This document shows, piece after piece, positions 8,784 through 17,137 of a DNA stretch of 64,000 nt. This DNA comes from Kumtagia sp963820075 (GTDB taxonomy: Bacteria > Pseudomonadota > Alphaproteobacteria > Rhizobiales > Rhizobiaceae), in assembly GCA_963820075.1 (NCBI GenBank), contig CAWFYS010000004.1, positions 62,001 through 126,000 of the forward strand, in the 5' to 3' direction. A model generated the notes under the pieces. The model was not told the origin of the DNA. It made no database searches and worked only from the letters and a program-made list of their open reading frames with translations. The stretch's first letter is position 1; every line of letters starts with the position of its first letter. The position numbers were made by a program, and so were the translations under genes.

Positions 8784-10091
8784 TTACTGGATGTAGCCGC
8801 CCTCGGTCATCGTGGCGGTCGTCACGTCCTGCGCCTGTTTCAGCGCCTCGTCGACCGACATCTGGCCGGCCAGCGCTGCCGCGAACAACTGGCCGACAGT
8901 CGTGCCCAGTCCCTGGAATTCGGGGATCGCCACGAACTGCACGCCGACATAGGGCACCGGCTTGACCGACGGCTTGGTCGGGTCGGCGGAGTTGATCGAG
9001 TCGAGCGTCATCTTCGCGAAGGGTGCCGCCTTCTGGTATTCCGGGTTCTCGTAGAGCGAGGTGCGGGTGCCGGGCGGGACATTGGCCCAGCCTTCCTTCT
9101 CGGCGACGAGGTTCAGATAGTCCTTGCTGGTTGCCCAGGAGACGAACTTCTGCGCCGCTTCCGCCTTCTGCGTGCCGGCCGGAATGGCGAGCGACCAGGC
9201 CCACAGCCAGTTGCCGCGCTTGCCGAGACCGGTGTCCGGCGCCAATGCGTAGCCTACCTTGTCGGCCACGGTGGAATCCTTCGGGTTGGACACGAAGGAA
9301 GCCGCCACCGTGGCGTCGATCCACATGCCGCACTTGCCCTGCTGGAACAAAGCGAGGTTCTCGTTGAAGCCGTTCGACGAGGCGCCCTGCGGGCCCGCGT
9401 CGGCCATCAGCTTGGTGTAGAATTCAAGTGTCGCTTTCCATTCGGGCTGGTCGAATTGCGGCTTCCACTCCTCGTCGAACCAGCGCGCGCCGAAGGAATT
9501 GGACATGGCGGTAAGAAACGCCATGTTCTCGCCCCAGCCGGCCTTGCCGCGCAGGCAGATGCCGTTGATGCCGGCTTCGCGGTCGGTCATCTTGCGGGCG
9601 GCCTCGGCGATGAATTCCCAGGTCGGCGCGTCGGGCATGGTCAGCCCCGCCTTCTCCATGAGGTCCTTGCGGTACATCACGAAGGAGCTCTCGCCGTAGA
9701 ACGGCGCCGCAAAGAGCTTGCCGTCCACCGAAAGACCGCCGGCGATCGCCGGAATAATGTCGGCCGCGTCATAGTCGGCGCCGAGGTTGTCGAGCGGCAG
9801 CAGCCATTGCTGCTTCGCCCAGATCGGAACTTCGTATGTGCCGACCGTCATCACGTCGTATTGACCGCCCTTGGTGGCGATGTCCGTGGTGACGCGCTCG
9901 CGCAGCACGTTTTCCTCTAGCACTACCCAATTTACCTTGTTGCCAGTCTCCTTCTCCCATTCTGGGGAGAGCTTCTGCATGATGATCATATCGCCGTTGT
10001 TGACGGTGGCGACGGTGATGGTTTCGGCATGCGCGGCAAACGCCAGCATGCTGGCGGAGCACAGGCCCAATACGAGCGTGGTCAGTTTCAT
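8784..10091 (-). CDS. smoE: Polyol ABC transporter periplasmic substrate-binding protein
   Basis: A 435-residue extracellular solute-binding protein (family 1) for sorbitol/mannitol-type substrates, first gene of smoEFGKS-mtlK. The signal peptide MKLTTLVLGLCSASMLAF ends near AHA at residue 22, before the mature start ETITVATVN. The ATG at 10091 was chosen because it begins this signal peptide and has GGGAGG 8 bases upstream; an earlier in-frame start adds residues without family character. A good sigma70-type promoter lies about 55-80 bases upstream. Confidence 0.92.
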   Translation of the reverse strand: MKLTTLVLGLCSASMLAFAAHAETITVATVNNGDMIIMQKLSPEWEKETGNKVNWVVLEENVLRERVTTDIATKGGQYDVMTVGTYEVPIWAKQQWLLPLDNLGADYDAADIIPAIAGGLSVDGKLFAAPFYGESSFVMYRKDLMEKAGLTMPDAPTWEFIAEAARKMTDREAGINGICLRGKAGWGENMAFLTAMSNSFGARWFDEEWKPQFDQPEWKATLEFYTKLMADAGPQGASSNGFNENLALFQQGKCGMWIDATVAASFVSNPKDSTVADKVGYALAPDTGLGKRGNWLWAWSLAIPAGTQKAEAAQKFVSWATSKDYLNLVAEKEGWANVPPGTRTSLYENPEYQKAAPFAKMTLDSINSADPTKPSVKPVPYVGVQFVAIPEFQGLGTTVGQLFAAALAGQMSVDEALKQAQDVTTATMTEGGYIQ

Positions 10092-10142
10092 CCAGAGATC
10101 CTCCCAAACATCAAGGATGAGCATTTGCCTTGACTGTGGGCA

Positions 10143-10170
10143 ATTATTCATTTCCGATGATTTATGTCAA
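10143..10170 (-). promoter_or_regulatory. Predicted sigma70 promoter of smoE operon
   Basis: On the minus strand a perfect -35 box TTGACA (complement of 10165-10170) is followed after 16 bases by AATAAT (complement of 10143-10148), 5 of 6 matches to the -10 consensus. This would start the smo transcript about 45 bases before the smoE ATG. Confidence 0.6.
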
Positions 10171-10464
10171 GCCGGATTTCGCGACGCGATGCAAATCATC
10201 CGCGCCGGGCTGGAAGGGACCCTAATGGCACAACTTGCAGTGTTGCGGGGTCGAAAATGCAGCTTTGGCCGATGGTCGCGCGGCAGTCGGGCGATTGACC
10301 GCCCTCACGGCGTTGCGGTTTTGCAAGCTGTTGCTTTCTCTGCCATTTCCGACGGATGCGAAACTGCGGCAGAGCAAAGCGCTGTCCGCTCTGGCATTTG
10401 TCCGCACCCGGATGATGGAGGCCGATGCAACAGGAGGGTCTTCAGGACGCGTAGCGGCGCGGGC
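10171..10464. other. Non-coding gap between smoE promoter and MATE gene
   Basis: Together with the smoE leader this is a 373-bp gap. I see no gene in it; short open frames lack family character. No polyol regulator gene is found here or elsewhere in the window. Confidence 0.6.
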
Positions 10465-11865
10465 TCAATCGAAAGCGCGCCGCTCGTCGGTCAGCCCGAG
10501 CCGATCGCGGCGCAGCCAGCGTGACAGAAGCAGCACGGCGACGACGGCCAGGCCGACGAACAGTCCCGTCCAGATGCCGCTGCCCTTGAACCCTAGCGGA
10601 AAGGCAAGCACCACGCCGAGCGGCAGGCCGACGCCCCAATAGCCAATGGCTGCGTAGATCATCGGGACCTTGGTGTCGTGCAGTCCGCGCAGCATGCCGG
10701 CGCCGACCGCCTGCGCCCCGTCGGCGATCTGAAACAGCGCCGCGAAGCCGAGGAAGGTGATCGCCAGTCCGATCACCTCGGCGTTGACGGCGTTGCTGGT
10801 GTCGATGAAGGCGCTGATCAGAAGCTCCGGCACGGTGATGATGACCAGCGCCATGAGCGCCATGAAGCTGACGCCTATCGCGTAGGCCGTCCAACCGGCG
10901 CGGCTGATGCCGTCCGGATCGCGCGCCCCGAAGGCCAGACCCACGCGCACGGTCACCGCCTGGTTCAGCCCCAGCGGCACCATGAAGGAAATCGCTGCAA
11001 TCTGGATGGCGATGGCGTGCGCGGCGAGCGACGCCGCGTCGATCAGCCCCATGAGCAGCGCGGCGGCGTTGAAGATCGTCACCTCGAAGGCGAGGATGCC
11101 CCCGATCGGCAGGCCCAGCCTGAGCAGCGCGGCAAAACGCGGCCAGTCGGCGCGCCAGAAACGTCCGAACAGGCGATAGCGGCGGAAACGTCTCTCCAGC
11201 AGCACGACCAGGGCCATGCCGACGAACATGAAGCCGCTGGCGAGCGTCGTCGCCAGGCCGGCGCCGGCAATGCCCATTTCAGGAAGGCCGAGGCGGCCGA
11301 ACATCAGGCACCAGGCCAGTACCGCATTCAGCGTAACCGCGACAAAGACGATGACCAGCGCCCAGCCGGGACGCTCCAGCGCCGAGATGAACGAGCGCAG
11401 GACGATATAGCCGTAGAAAGGCAGGACCGCCCATTGCAGCCAGCGCACATAGGCGCCAGCCTGCGCCGCCAGCGCGGCTTCCTGCCCCATCCACACCAGG
11501 ATGGCCTGGGTGTTCCAGAGGAAAAGCCAGATCGGAATGGAGACGAGCACCGCCAGCCACAGCCCCTGGCGGACGGTGCGGCGCACGTCGCGCACGGAGT
11601 GCTTCTTGCGGCCGAGCTCGGTGGCGATCATCGGCGAGGTCGCCAGGATCAGCCCGAGCCCGAAGATCAGCGGCATGAAATAGAGGTTGGAGCCGAGCGC
11701 GCCCGCGGCCAGCGCCTGCGGTCCGAGGCGTCCCATCATCATGACGTCGGTGGCGTTCATTGCCGTCTGGCCAAGATTGGTCAGAATCATCGGCCAGCTC
11801 AGCGACAGCATCGCGCGTATCTCGGCGCGCCACAGGCTTTCCGGCACTTTCGTACCGGCTTCCAT
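10465..11865 (-). CDS. MATE family multidrug efflux transporter
   Basis: A 466-residue integral membrane protein with about 12 hydrophobic segments in two halves, typical of MATE (NorM/DinF) cation-coupled drug antiporters. Family blocks include WPMILTNLGQTAMNATDVMMMGRLG near the N-terminus and the equivalent LGLNQAVTVRVGLAFGA in the second half. ATG at 11865 was chosen because AGGAAG lies 9 bases upstream of it. The ATG at 11874 abuts that sequence directly, and longer starts lack homologous sequence. The gene is flanked by gaps on both sides, so it is probably transcribed alone. Confidence 0.9.
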   Translation of the reverse strand: MEAGTKVPESLWRAEIRAMLSLSWPMILTNLGQTAMNATDVMMMGRLGPQALAAGALGSNLYFMPLIFGLGLILATSPMIATELGRKKHSVRDVRRTVRQGLWLAVLVSIPIWLFLWNTQAILVWMGQEAALAAQAGAYVRWLQWAVLPFYGYIVLRSFISALERPGWALVIVFVAVTLNAVLAWCLMFGRLGLPEMGIAGAGLATTLASGFMFVGMALVVLLERRFRRYRLFGRFWRADWPRFAALLRLGLPIGGILAFEVTIFNAAALLMGLIDAASLAAHAIAIQIAAISFMVPLGLNQAVTVRVGLAFGARDPDGISRAGWTAYAIGVSFMALMALVIITVPELLISAFIDTSNAVNAEVIGLAITFLGFAALFQIADGAQAVGAGMLRGLHDTKVPMIYAAIGYWGVGLPLGVVLAFPLGFKGSGIWTGLFVGLAVVAVLLLSRWLRRDRLGLTDERRAFD

Positions 11866-12127
11866 CACGGTCATCTTCCTAACTCTCAGAGCGCCGCCAC
11901 GACGAAATACGTCAGGCGCGAGGCATCCGGATCCAATGCGCGGCCGGAGCTTTTTCCAAGTGGGCGCTTCTGAACCATGTTTGAAGCGGTGGCAAGCTCC
12001 GCAACGGAAGCTTCGATTGAGCCAGCCGCCATGCCGGTGCGCAATGTTCACGCCCAGGAGCGTTCAACCGGCTGCTCCGCCTCCGCGGGCTGCCAGCGCC
12101 TGCGGATCGCGCGCCGGAACTTCCCCC

Positions 12128-13711
12128 TCAGTCAATTTCCTCCAATGCCCGCCGCTGCCTTTGCATCTCCAGGAACACCCGATAGTCGAGATCATACCGC
12201 GCCTTGACCGCGAGGTCGGGACCGCGCTCGCGTGTCGGCTGGCGCATGCCAAGGCATGCCTCGGCGAGGCTGGGGAACAGCCCGGCACCGCAGGCCGCCG
12301 TCATTGCCGTACCGAGCAGCACCCCGTCATGCGCGGAAGTCTCGACCAGCCGGCAGCCGGTCGCGTCGGCATAAAGCTCCATCAGCAATGGGTTGCGCGT
12401 ATGCCCGCCGGTGACGTGCAACGTATGAATGGCGTGGCCGCCGGCAGCCATCGCGTCGAGGATATGGCGAACGCCGAGGGCGATGCCGACGCAAGTGCGC
12501 CAGTAAAGCGCGCAGAGCCCGTCGAACGAGGCGTCCAGCGTCAGCCCCGATATGACGCCGCGCGCGCCGGGCCGTGCCAGCGGCGAGCGGTTGCCATGGA
12601 AGTCCGGCAGGACATGCAGGCCCGCCGCGAACGCGCCCTCGGCCGCACGCAAGACCCGCACGCGCTCGATGATCGCTTCGTGCCGCTCCGCCGTAGGCTG
12701 CCCGCCGGCCGCATGGACGCGCACGAGATGGTCGAGCAGCGCGCCCGTCGCCGACTGCCCGCCTTCGGTCATGAAATAGCCGGGCAGAGTGATGTCGGGA
12801 TAAGGCCCCCAGAAGCCGGCCAGCCTGTGGGGCCGGCGCGACAGCGTCATCACGCAGCTCGACGTGCCGGCGATCAGCGCGGCGTGCCCCGGAAGGTCGC
12901 CATTGCCCAGAACATGCGGCCCGAACAGGCCGAGCGCGCCGGCGAACGCGTCGACCAGCCCGACAGCCACCCGGCAGCGTTGAGTAAGCCCGAGCGCGTC
13001 CGCGGCCTCGACCGACAGCGGGCCGAGATCGGTGCCGGCGGGCAGAGCTCTGTCGGGAAGTCCGCCCCGCTCCATCAGGTCGGCAAGGCCAACTCTTGCC
13101 AGAAAGCCGTGCTGCCAGGCTTCCCGATCACGCGCGAAATATGGCCATTTGCAGGTGAGCGTACAAAGCGAGCGCGCCGTCGAGCCGCTCGCACGCCAGG
13201 TCAGGTAGTCCGCCAGGTCGAAGAGATGGCCGGTACGTGACCAGATATTCGGAAGGTGCCGCTTCAGCCACATGGCCTTCGGCGGCTGCATTTCAGGCGA
13301 CATCACGCCGCCCATCGCATCCAGCGCCGAATGCCGGCTTGCCGTGCATTCGGCTGCCTCGGCAAGCGCCCTATGGTCGATCCATGAGATCGTGTCCCAG
13401 GTTTCGTCGCCCGCGACGGAAACCGGCAGCGGCCTCAAGGCCGTATCGCGAACGACCAGCGAGCAGGTGGCGTCGAAGCCGATGCCGGCAATGTCGCCCG
13501 CCGCAACATCCGCTGCCCGCCGCGCGCCGCGAACCGCCGCGCAGACGGCCTGCCAGATATCCTCGGACTGGTGCTCGGCGTGCCCGTGGCGCGGCTCGTT
13601 CAGCCGAATCGGGAACTCCGCCCGGCCAAGCAGGCGGCCCCTTCGATCCAGAATGCCGGCACGGGCGCTTCTCGTCCCGACATCGACGGCGCAAATCAGC
13701 GGGAGCATCAA
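12128..13711 (-). CDS. FGGY-family carbohydrate kinase
   Basis: A 527-residue sugar kinase of the FGGY (ribulokinase/xylulokinase) superfamily. The N-terminal phosphate-binding motif CAVDVGTRSARAG is at residues 8-20, the WIDHRA motif near 110 suggests the D-ribulokinase branch, GTSSC lies mid-protein, and the C-terminal adenosine motif VTGGHTRNPLLMELYAD is near residue 435. It would phosphorylate a ketose or polyol with ATP in the cytoplasm. Its closeness to the smo operon suggests a role in pentitol or hexitol use, but the substrate is inferred only. Confidence 0.88.
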   Translation of the reverse strand: MMLPLICAVDVGTRSARAGILDRRGRLLGRAEFPIRLNEPRHGHAEHQSEDIWQAVCAAVRGARRAADVAAGDIAGIGFDATCSLVVRDTALRPLPVSVAGDETWDTISWIDHRALAEAAECTASRHSALDAMGGVMSPEMQPPKAMWLKRHLPNIWSRTGHLFDLADYLTWRASGSTARSLCTLTCKWPYFARDREAWQHGFLARVGLADLMERGGLPDRALPAGTDLGPLSVEAADALGLTQRCRVAVGLVDAFAGALGLFGPHVLGNGDLPGHAALIAGTSSCVMTLSRRPHRLAGFWGPYPDITLPGYFMTEGGQSATGALLDHLVRVHAAGGQPTAERHEAIIERVRVLRAAEGAFAAGLHVLPDFHGNRSPLARPGARGVISGLTLDASFDGLCALYWRTCVGIALGVRHILDAMAAGGHAIHTLHVTGGHTRNPLLMELYADATGCRLVETSAHDGVLLGTAMTAACGAGLFPSLAEACLGMRQPTRERGPDLAVKARYDLDYRVFLEMQRQRRALEEID

Positions 13712-13934
13712 AAGGCCCTGGCTTGCCGTCCAGAACGGGCACTGCGATCGAAAGCGTCAGCAGCAGGGGCGAGCAACGCCGCTCCCGCGCCGCAGGCCGT
13801 TAATCGCAACAGATCAGGCCTCGGCTTTCCGCGCTCCACCATGGTGGGCACTCTACAGGTTCGCTCCTCGCAATTCCAGCGAGGCGGCGGCCACTGGGGC
13901 TTCAATAGCTGTGTTGTATTACCAAAACAACGCC

Positions 13935-15368
13935 TCAGCCGCCGAAGAACAGCCACCCCGCGACCAGGAAGGTCGGGATGAGAACCATGCCCGACCAAAC
14001 CATGTAGCCGAAGAAGCTCGGCATTTTGACGCCGCGATCGCGCGCGATGGCATAGACCATGAAGTTCGGGGCGTTGCCGATATAGGTGTTGGCGCCCATG
14101 AACACCGCGCCGGTGGAAATCGCCGCCAGCGTGGTGGCGAAAGTCGTCATGAGTTGCTCCGGATCGCCGCCGGCCAGTTGGAAGAAGATCAGATAGGTCG
14201 GCGCGTTGTCCAGAAAGGAAGACAAGCCGCCGGTCAGCCAGAAAAAGGCAAGGTCGTTGGGCTGGCCGGCCTCGGTCGTCACCAGCGAGACCAGCGGCGC
14301 CAGCGCGCCCGCCGCGCCGGCACGCAGGATCGCGATGACCGGCACGATACAGATGAATATGCCGGCGAACAGCTTCGCCACCTCGGCGATCGGGCCCCAG
14401 GCGAAGCCGTTGGCCTTGCGGTATTCCGGACGGGTCAGTTTCAGCGAGGCGAACGCCAGGGCGACAACAACGAGGTCGCGCACGATGTTCTGCAACTCCA
14501 TGGTGACGCCGGCAATGGTGAAGCTCACCTGCGGCTTCCATGACGCCGACAGAAGGATGGCGGCGATAACGCCGGCAAGCAGCGGCAGGTTCGCGAGCCC
14601 GCGCACCCGCACTCGTTTGTCGGGAGTCGGATCCTTGATCTTCGCCAGCCCGCCCTCGCGATTGTGAAACCACAGATCGAGCGCGAGGAAGACCGCCAGC
14701 ACGACGGCGCCGACGAACAGCGTTTCCATCCAGATATGCGTGGTGGTCCAGAAGAAGTCGACGCCGCGCAGGAAACCGACGAACAGCGGCGGGTCGCCGA
14801 GCGGCGTCAGCGCGCCGCCGATGTTGGACACCAGAAAGATGAAGAAGACAAAGACATGCGCGTTGAACGGGCGGTTGTCGTTTGCCCGGATCATCGGCCG
14901 GATCATGATCATCGAAGCGCCGGTGGTGCCGACAATCGAAGCGAGCAACGCGCCGATCAGCAGCATTCCGGCATTGGTGAGCGGCGTTCCGTGGATATTG
15001 CCGGCCACCAGAATGCCGCCGGCGATGGTGAAGAGCGCGAACAGAAGGATGATGAAGGAGAGGTATTCCAGAAGCAGCGTATGGAGCAGCGCTTCCGCCG
15101 AGACGGCCCATCCATGCGCCAACAGCATCGGCAGCACCACCATCGCGCCCCAGGCGGCGGTGATCTTGCCGTAGTGGTGTTCCCAGACATGCGGGTAGAG
15201 CAGCGGACCGGTAGCGATCGACAGCAGCAGGCCGACGAAGGGCAGCGCCCATAAAAGCGACATCGAGGCGCCAGGCAGTTCGTGGCCTTCCGAGGCGAGC
15301 ACTGCGCCCGTGGCGGCGAACAGCAGGAAGGCCGCTGCCGGGACGCTGCAAAATGCTGGTCTGATCAA
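13935..15368 (-). CDS. CitMHS/NhaD-type sodium:proton antiporter-like membrane protein
   Basis: A 477-residue polytopic protein of the ion-transporter superfamily, annotated in relatives as sodium:proton antiporter (citrate-transporter-like domain). It has an N-terminal signal-like helix and about 11-12 hydrophobic stretches. Conserved blocks include NIGGALTPLGDPPLFVGFL near residues 180-200, LSSFLDNAPTYLIFF near 370-385 and MGANTYIGNAPNFMVYA near 415-430. The transported ion cannot be determined here. It sits between the FGGY kinase and pncA in the same direction, with gaps of 223 and 100 bp. Confidence 0.85.
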   Translation of the reverse strand: MIRPAFCSVPAAAFLLFAATGAVLASEGHELPGASMSLLWALPFVGLLLSIATGPLLYPHVWEHHYGKITAAWGAMVVLPMLLAHGWAVSAEALLHTLLLEYLSFIILLFALFTIAGGILVAGNIHGTPLTNAGMLLIGALLASIVGTTGASMIMIRPMIRANDNRPFNAHVFVFFIFLVSNIGGALTPLGDPPLFVGFLRGVDFFWTTTHIWMETLFVGAVVLAVFLALDLWFHNREGGLAKIKDPTPDKRVRVRGLANLPLLAGVIAAILLSASWKPQVSFTIAGVTMELQNIVRDLVVVALAFASLKLTRPEYRKANGFAWGPIAEVAKLFAGIFICIVPVIAILRAGAAGALAPLVSLVTTEAGQPNDLAFFWLTGGLSSFLDNAPTYLIFFQLAGGDPEQLMTTFATTLAAISTGAVFMGANTYIGNAPNFMVYAIARDRGVKMPSFFGYMVWSGMVLIPTFLVAGWLFFGG

Positions 15369-15468
15369 ATTTCCCTCGATTCCGGTTGGGCTGGCTTTCC
15401 GTATGAAGTCCAGGAGGCGTCAGGGCCGCATCGGTGTTCGTTCGCGACCGGGCTGAATAGCCTGAGTA

Positions 15469-16068
15469 TCACGCCAGGGCGACGCCGGCCTCGCTCATCC
15501 TGCCGAGCATGGTCTCCAGCGAGCCGCCGAGGTCGATCGCGCGGCATGCATCGAGCCGCACGGTCACGTCGAAGCCGAGGCGGGCCGCGTCGAGCGCCGA
15601 ATAGGCGACGCAGAAGTCCGTCGCCAGGCCGGCCAGCGTGAGCCTGCCGATGCCGCGCTCGCGCAGATAGCCGGCGAGGCCGGTCGGTGTCGTGCGGTCA
15701 TTCTCGAAAAAAGCGGAATAGCTGTCGATCGAATGACGGAAGCCCTTGCGCAGGATGAGTTGAGCCTTCGTCCGGTCCAGTGCGGGATGGAAGTCGGCGC
15801 CTGCCGAACCCTGGACGCAATGATCGGGCCAGAGTGTCTGCTCACCATAGTGGGCGGTTACCGTCTCGAAGGGCGCCCGGCCTGAATGCCTCGAAGCGAA
15901 GCTCGAATGCGTTTCGGGATGCCAATCCTGGGTGAGCACGACATGATCGAAAGCCGCGATCAACGCGTTGACCACCGGCACGATCGCGTGGCCATCGGAA
16001 ACCGCGAGCGCGCCGCCTGGACAGAAATCATTCTGGACGTCGATGACGACGAGAGCTTCCTCGCTCAT
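15469..16068 (-). CDS. pncA: Nicotinamidase
   Basis: A 199-residue cysteine hydrolase that deamidates nicotinamide to nicotinate. The catalytic triad is visible: Asp10 in VVIDVQNDF, Lys in LRKGFRHSID near residue 110, and Cys in GLATDFCVAYSA near 150. The metal site is in TQDWHPETHSSF near 50. A good GGGGAGG ribosome site precedes the ATG. It is divergent from the molybdenum hydroxylase operon across a 211-bp promoter region, which fits delivery of nicotinate into that pathway as well as NAD salvage. Confidence 0.93.
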   Translation of the reverse strand: MSEEALVVIDVQNDFCPGGALAVSDGHAIVPVVNALIAAFDHVVLTQDWHPETHSSFASRHSGRAPFETVTAHYGEQTLWPDHCVQGSAGADFHPALDRTKAQLILRKGFRHSIDSYSAFFENDRTTPTGLAGYLRERGIGRLTLAGLATDFCVAYSALDAARLGFDVTVRLDACRAIDLGGSLETMLGRMSEAGVALA

Positions 16069-16204
16069 TTGGCCTCCCCTGCAGCCGCCCCGTAACCTGT
16101 CCGGAGCGTCGGCGGAACCGCTGCCCGCGTCAACCCCGCGCGTTTCGATTTGGCATCATGATGCGCCATCGATTGCACGCATATGGCAAGCAGAACGCGA
16201 GGCT

Positions 16205-16232
16205 TTGACAATCCCGGCGCCGCTGATATCAT
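16205..16232 (+). promoter_or_regulatory. Predicted promoter of the molybdenum hydroxylase operon
   Basis: A perfect TTGACA at 16205-16210 is followed after 16 bases by TATCAT at 16227-16232 (5 of 6 to consensus). The first gene starts about 48 bases after the -10 box. The -10 region overlaps an 18-bp palindrome, as expected for a repressor-controlled promoter. Confidence 0.65.
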
Positions 16233-16246
16233 TTGCATACGAATGA
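16229..16246. promoter_or_regulatory. Palindromic operator-like site (candidate MarR box)
   Basis: TCATTTGCATACGAATGA is an inverted repeat with 14 of 18 positions symmetric. Its core TTTGCATACGAAT is shared, with two differences, with TTTGTATACTAAT upstream of hyuA at 27733. It covers the -10 box of the promoter. The MarR regulator encoded at 23358-23813 is the obvious candidate binder, by inference. Confidence 0.55.
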
Positions 16247-16279
16247 GTTTCGGCGGTGCGGCCGCTGGAAAGGCATCGC

Positions 16280-17137
16280 GTGATCGGCTACGCGAAACCC
16301 AGATCGGTTGCGGAGGCCCTCGGACTCTTGGCCGCGGGCCGCTGGCGGATTGTCGCGGGCGGCACCGATTTCTATCCGGCGCAGGGCGCCCGGCCGCTGC
16401 GCGACGACGTGCTCGACATCAACGGCCTCTCCGAACTGCGCGGCATTGCCCATACCCCGGATCATTGGATGCTGGGCGCGCGCACGACCTGGACCGACAT
16501 TGTTCGCCAGGATCTGCCGTCGGCCTTCGATGCGCTCAGCCAGGCCGCGCGCGAGGTCGGCTCCGTGCAGATCCAGAATACCGGCACCCTCGCGGGCAAT
16601 CTCTGCAACGCTTCACCGGCGGCGGACGGCGTGCCTGCTCTGATGGTGCTCGACGCAGAGGTGGAGCTCAGATCGGCGGCAGGCACCCGGCACCTGCCCC
16701 TGCCGGATTTCATCCTCGGCAACCGCAGGACGGCGCTGAGGCCTGACGAACTGATGACGGCGATCCGCGTGCCGAAACGCTCGGCCGGCGGTTCGTCCGC
16801 CTTCGTCAAGCTGGGCGCGCGCCGCTACATGGTCATTTCCATCGCCATGGCGGCGGCCCGCATCGAATTCGGCGCCGACGGACGGATCGCGACGGCGGCG
16901 GTCGCGGTCGGGTCGTGCTCGGCCGTAGCAAGGAGGCTCGCCGGCGTGGAGGCCGCGCTGATCGGGCGTCAGCCCGGTCCAAATCTGACGGAGGCATTGC
17001 GGATCGTCGAGCTCGCCGAGCTTGCGCCGATCGACGATGTACGCGGCACGGCTGAATATCGTCGCGAGGCGGCGCGGGAAATCGTGCTTCGCGCCGTCGC
17101 GGCTGCTTGCCGCGAAATGACGGCGAGGGCGGCATGA
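16280..17137 (+). CDS. Xanthine dehydrogenase family FAD-binding subunit
   Basis: A 285-residue FAD subunit of a molybdenum hydroxylase. The flavin-binding motif RIVAGGTDFYP is near residues 25-35, the second motif QIQNTGTLAGNLCNASPAAD near 95-115, and a CO-dehydrogenase flavoprotein C-terminal domain follows. GTG at 16280 was chosen because GGAAAGG lies 6 bases upstream; an upstream GTG at 16256 would add eight residues. It overlaps the next gene by 4 bases (ATGA). It carries electrons from the Mo/Fe-S subunit, probably during ring hydroxylation of an N-heterocycle such as nicotinate. Confidence 0.9.
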   Translation: MIGYAKPRSVAEALGLLAAGRWRIVAGGTDFYPAQGARPLRDDVLDINGLSELRGIAHTPDHWMLGARTTWTDIVRQDLPSAFDALSQAAREVGSVQIQNTGTLAGNLCNASPAADGVPALMVLDAEVELRSAAGTRHLPLPDFILGNRRTALRPDELMTAIRVPKRSAGGSSAFVKLGARRYMVISIAMAAARIEFGADGRIATAAVAVGSCSAVARRLAGVEAALIGRQPGPNLTEALRIVELAELAPIDDVRGTAEYRREAAREIVLRAVAAACREMTARAA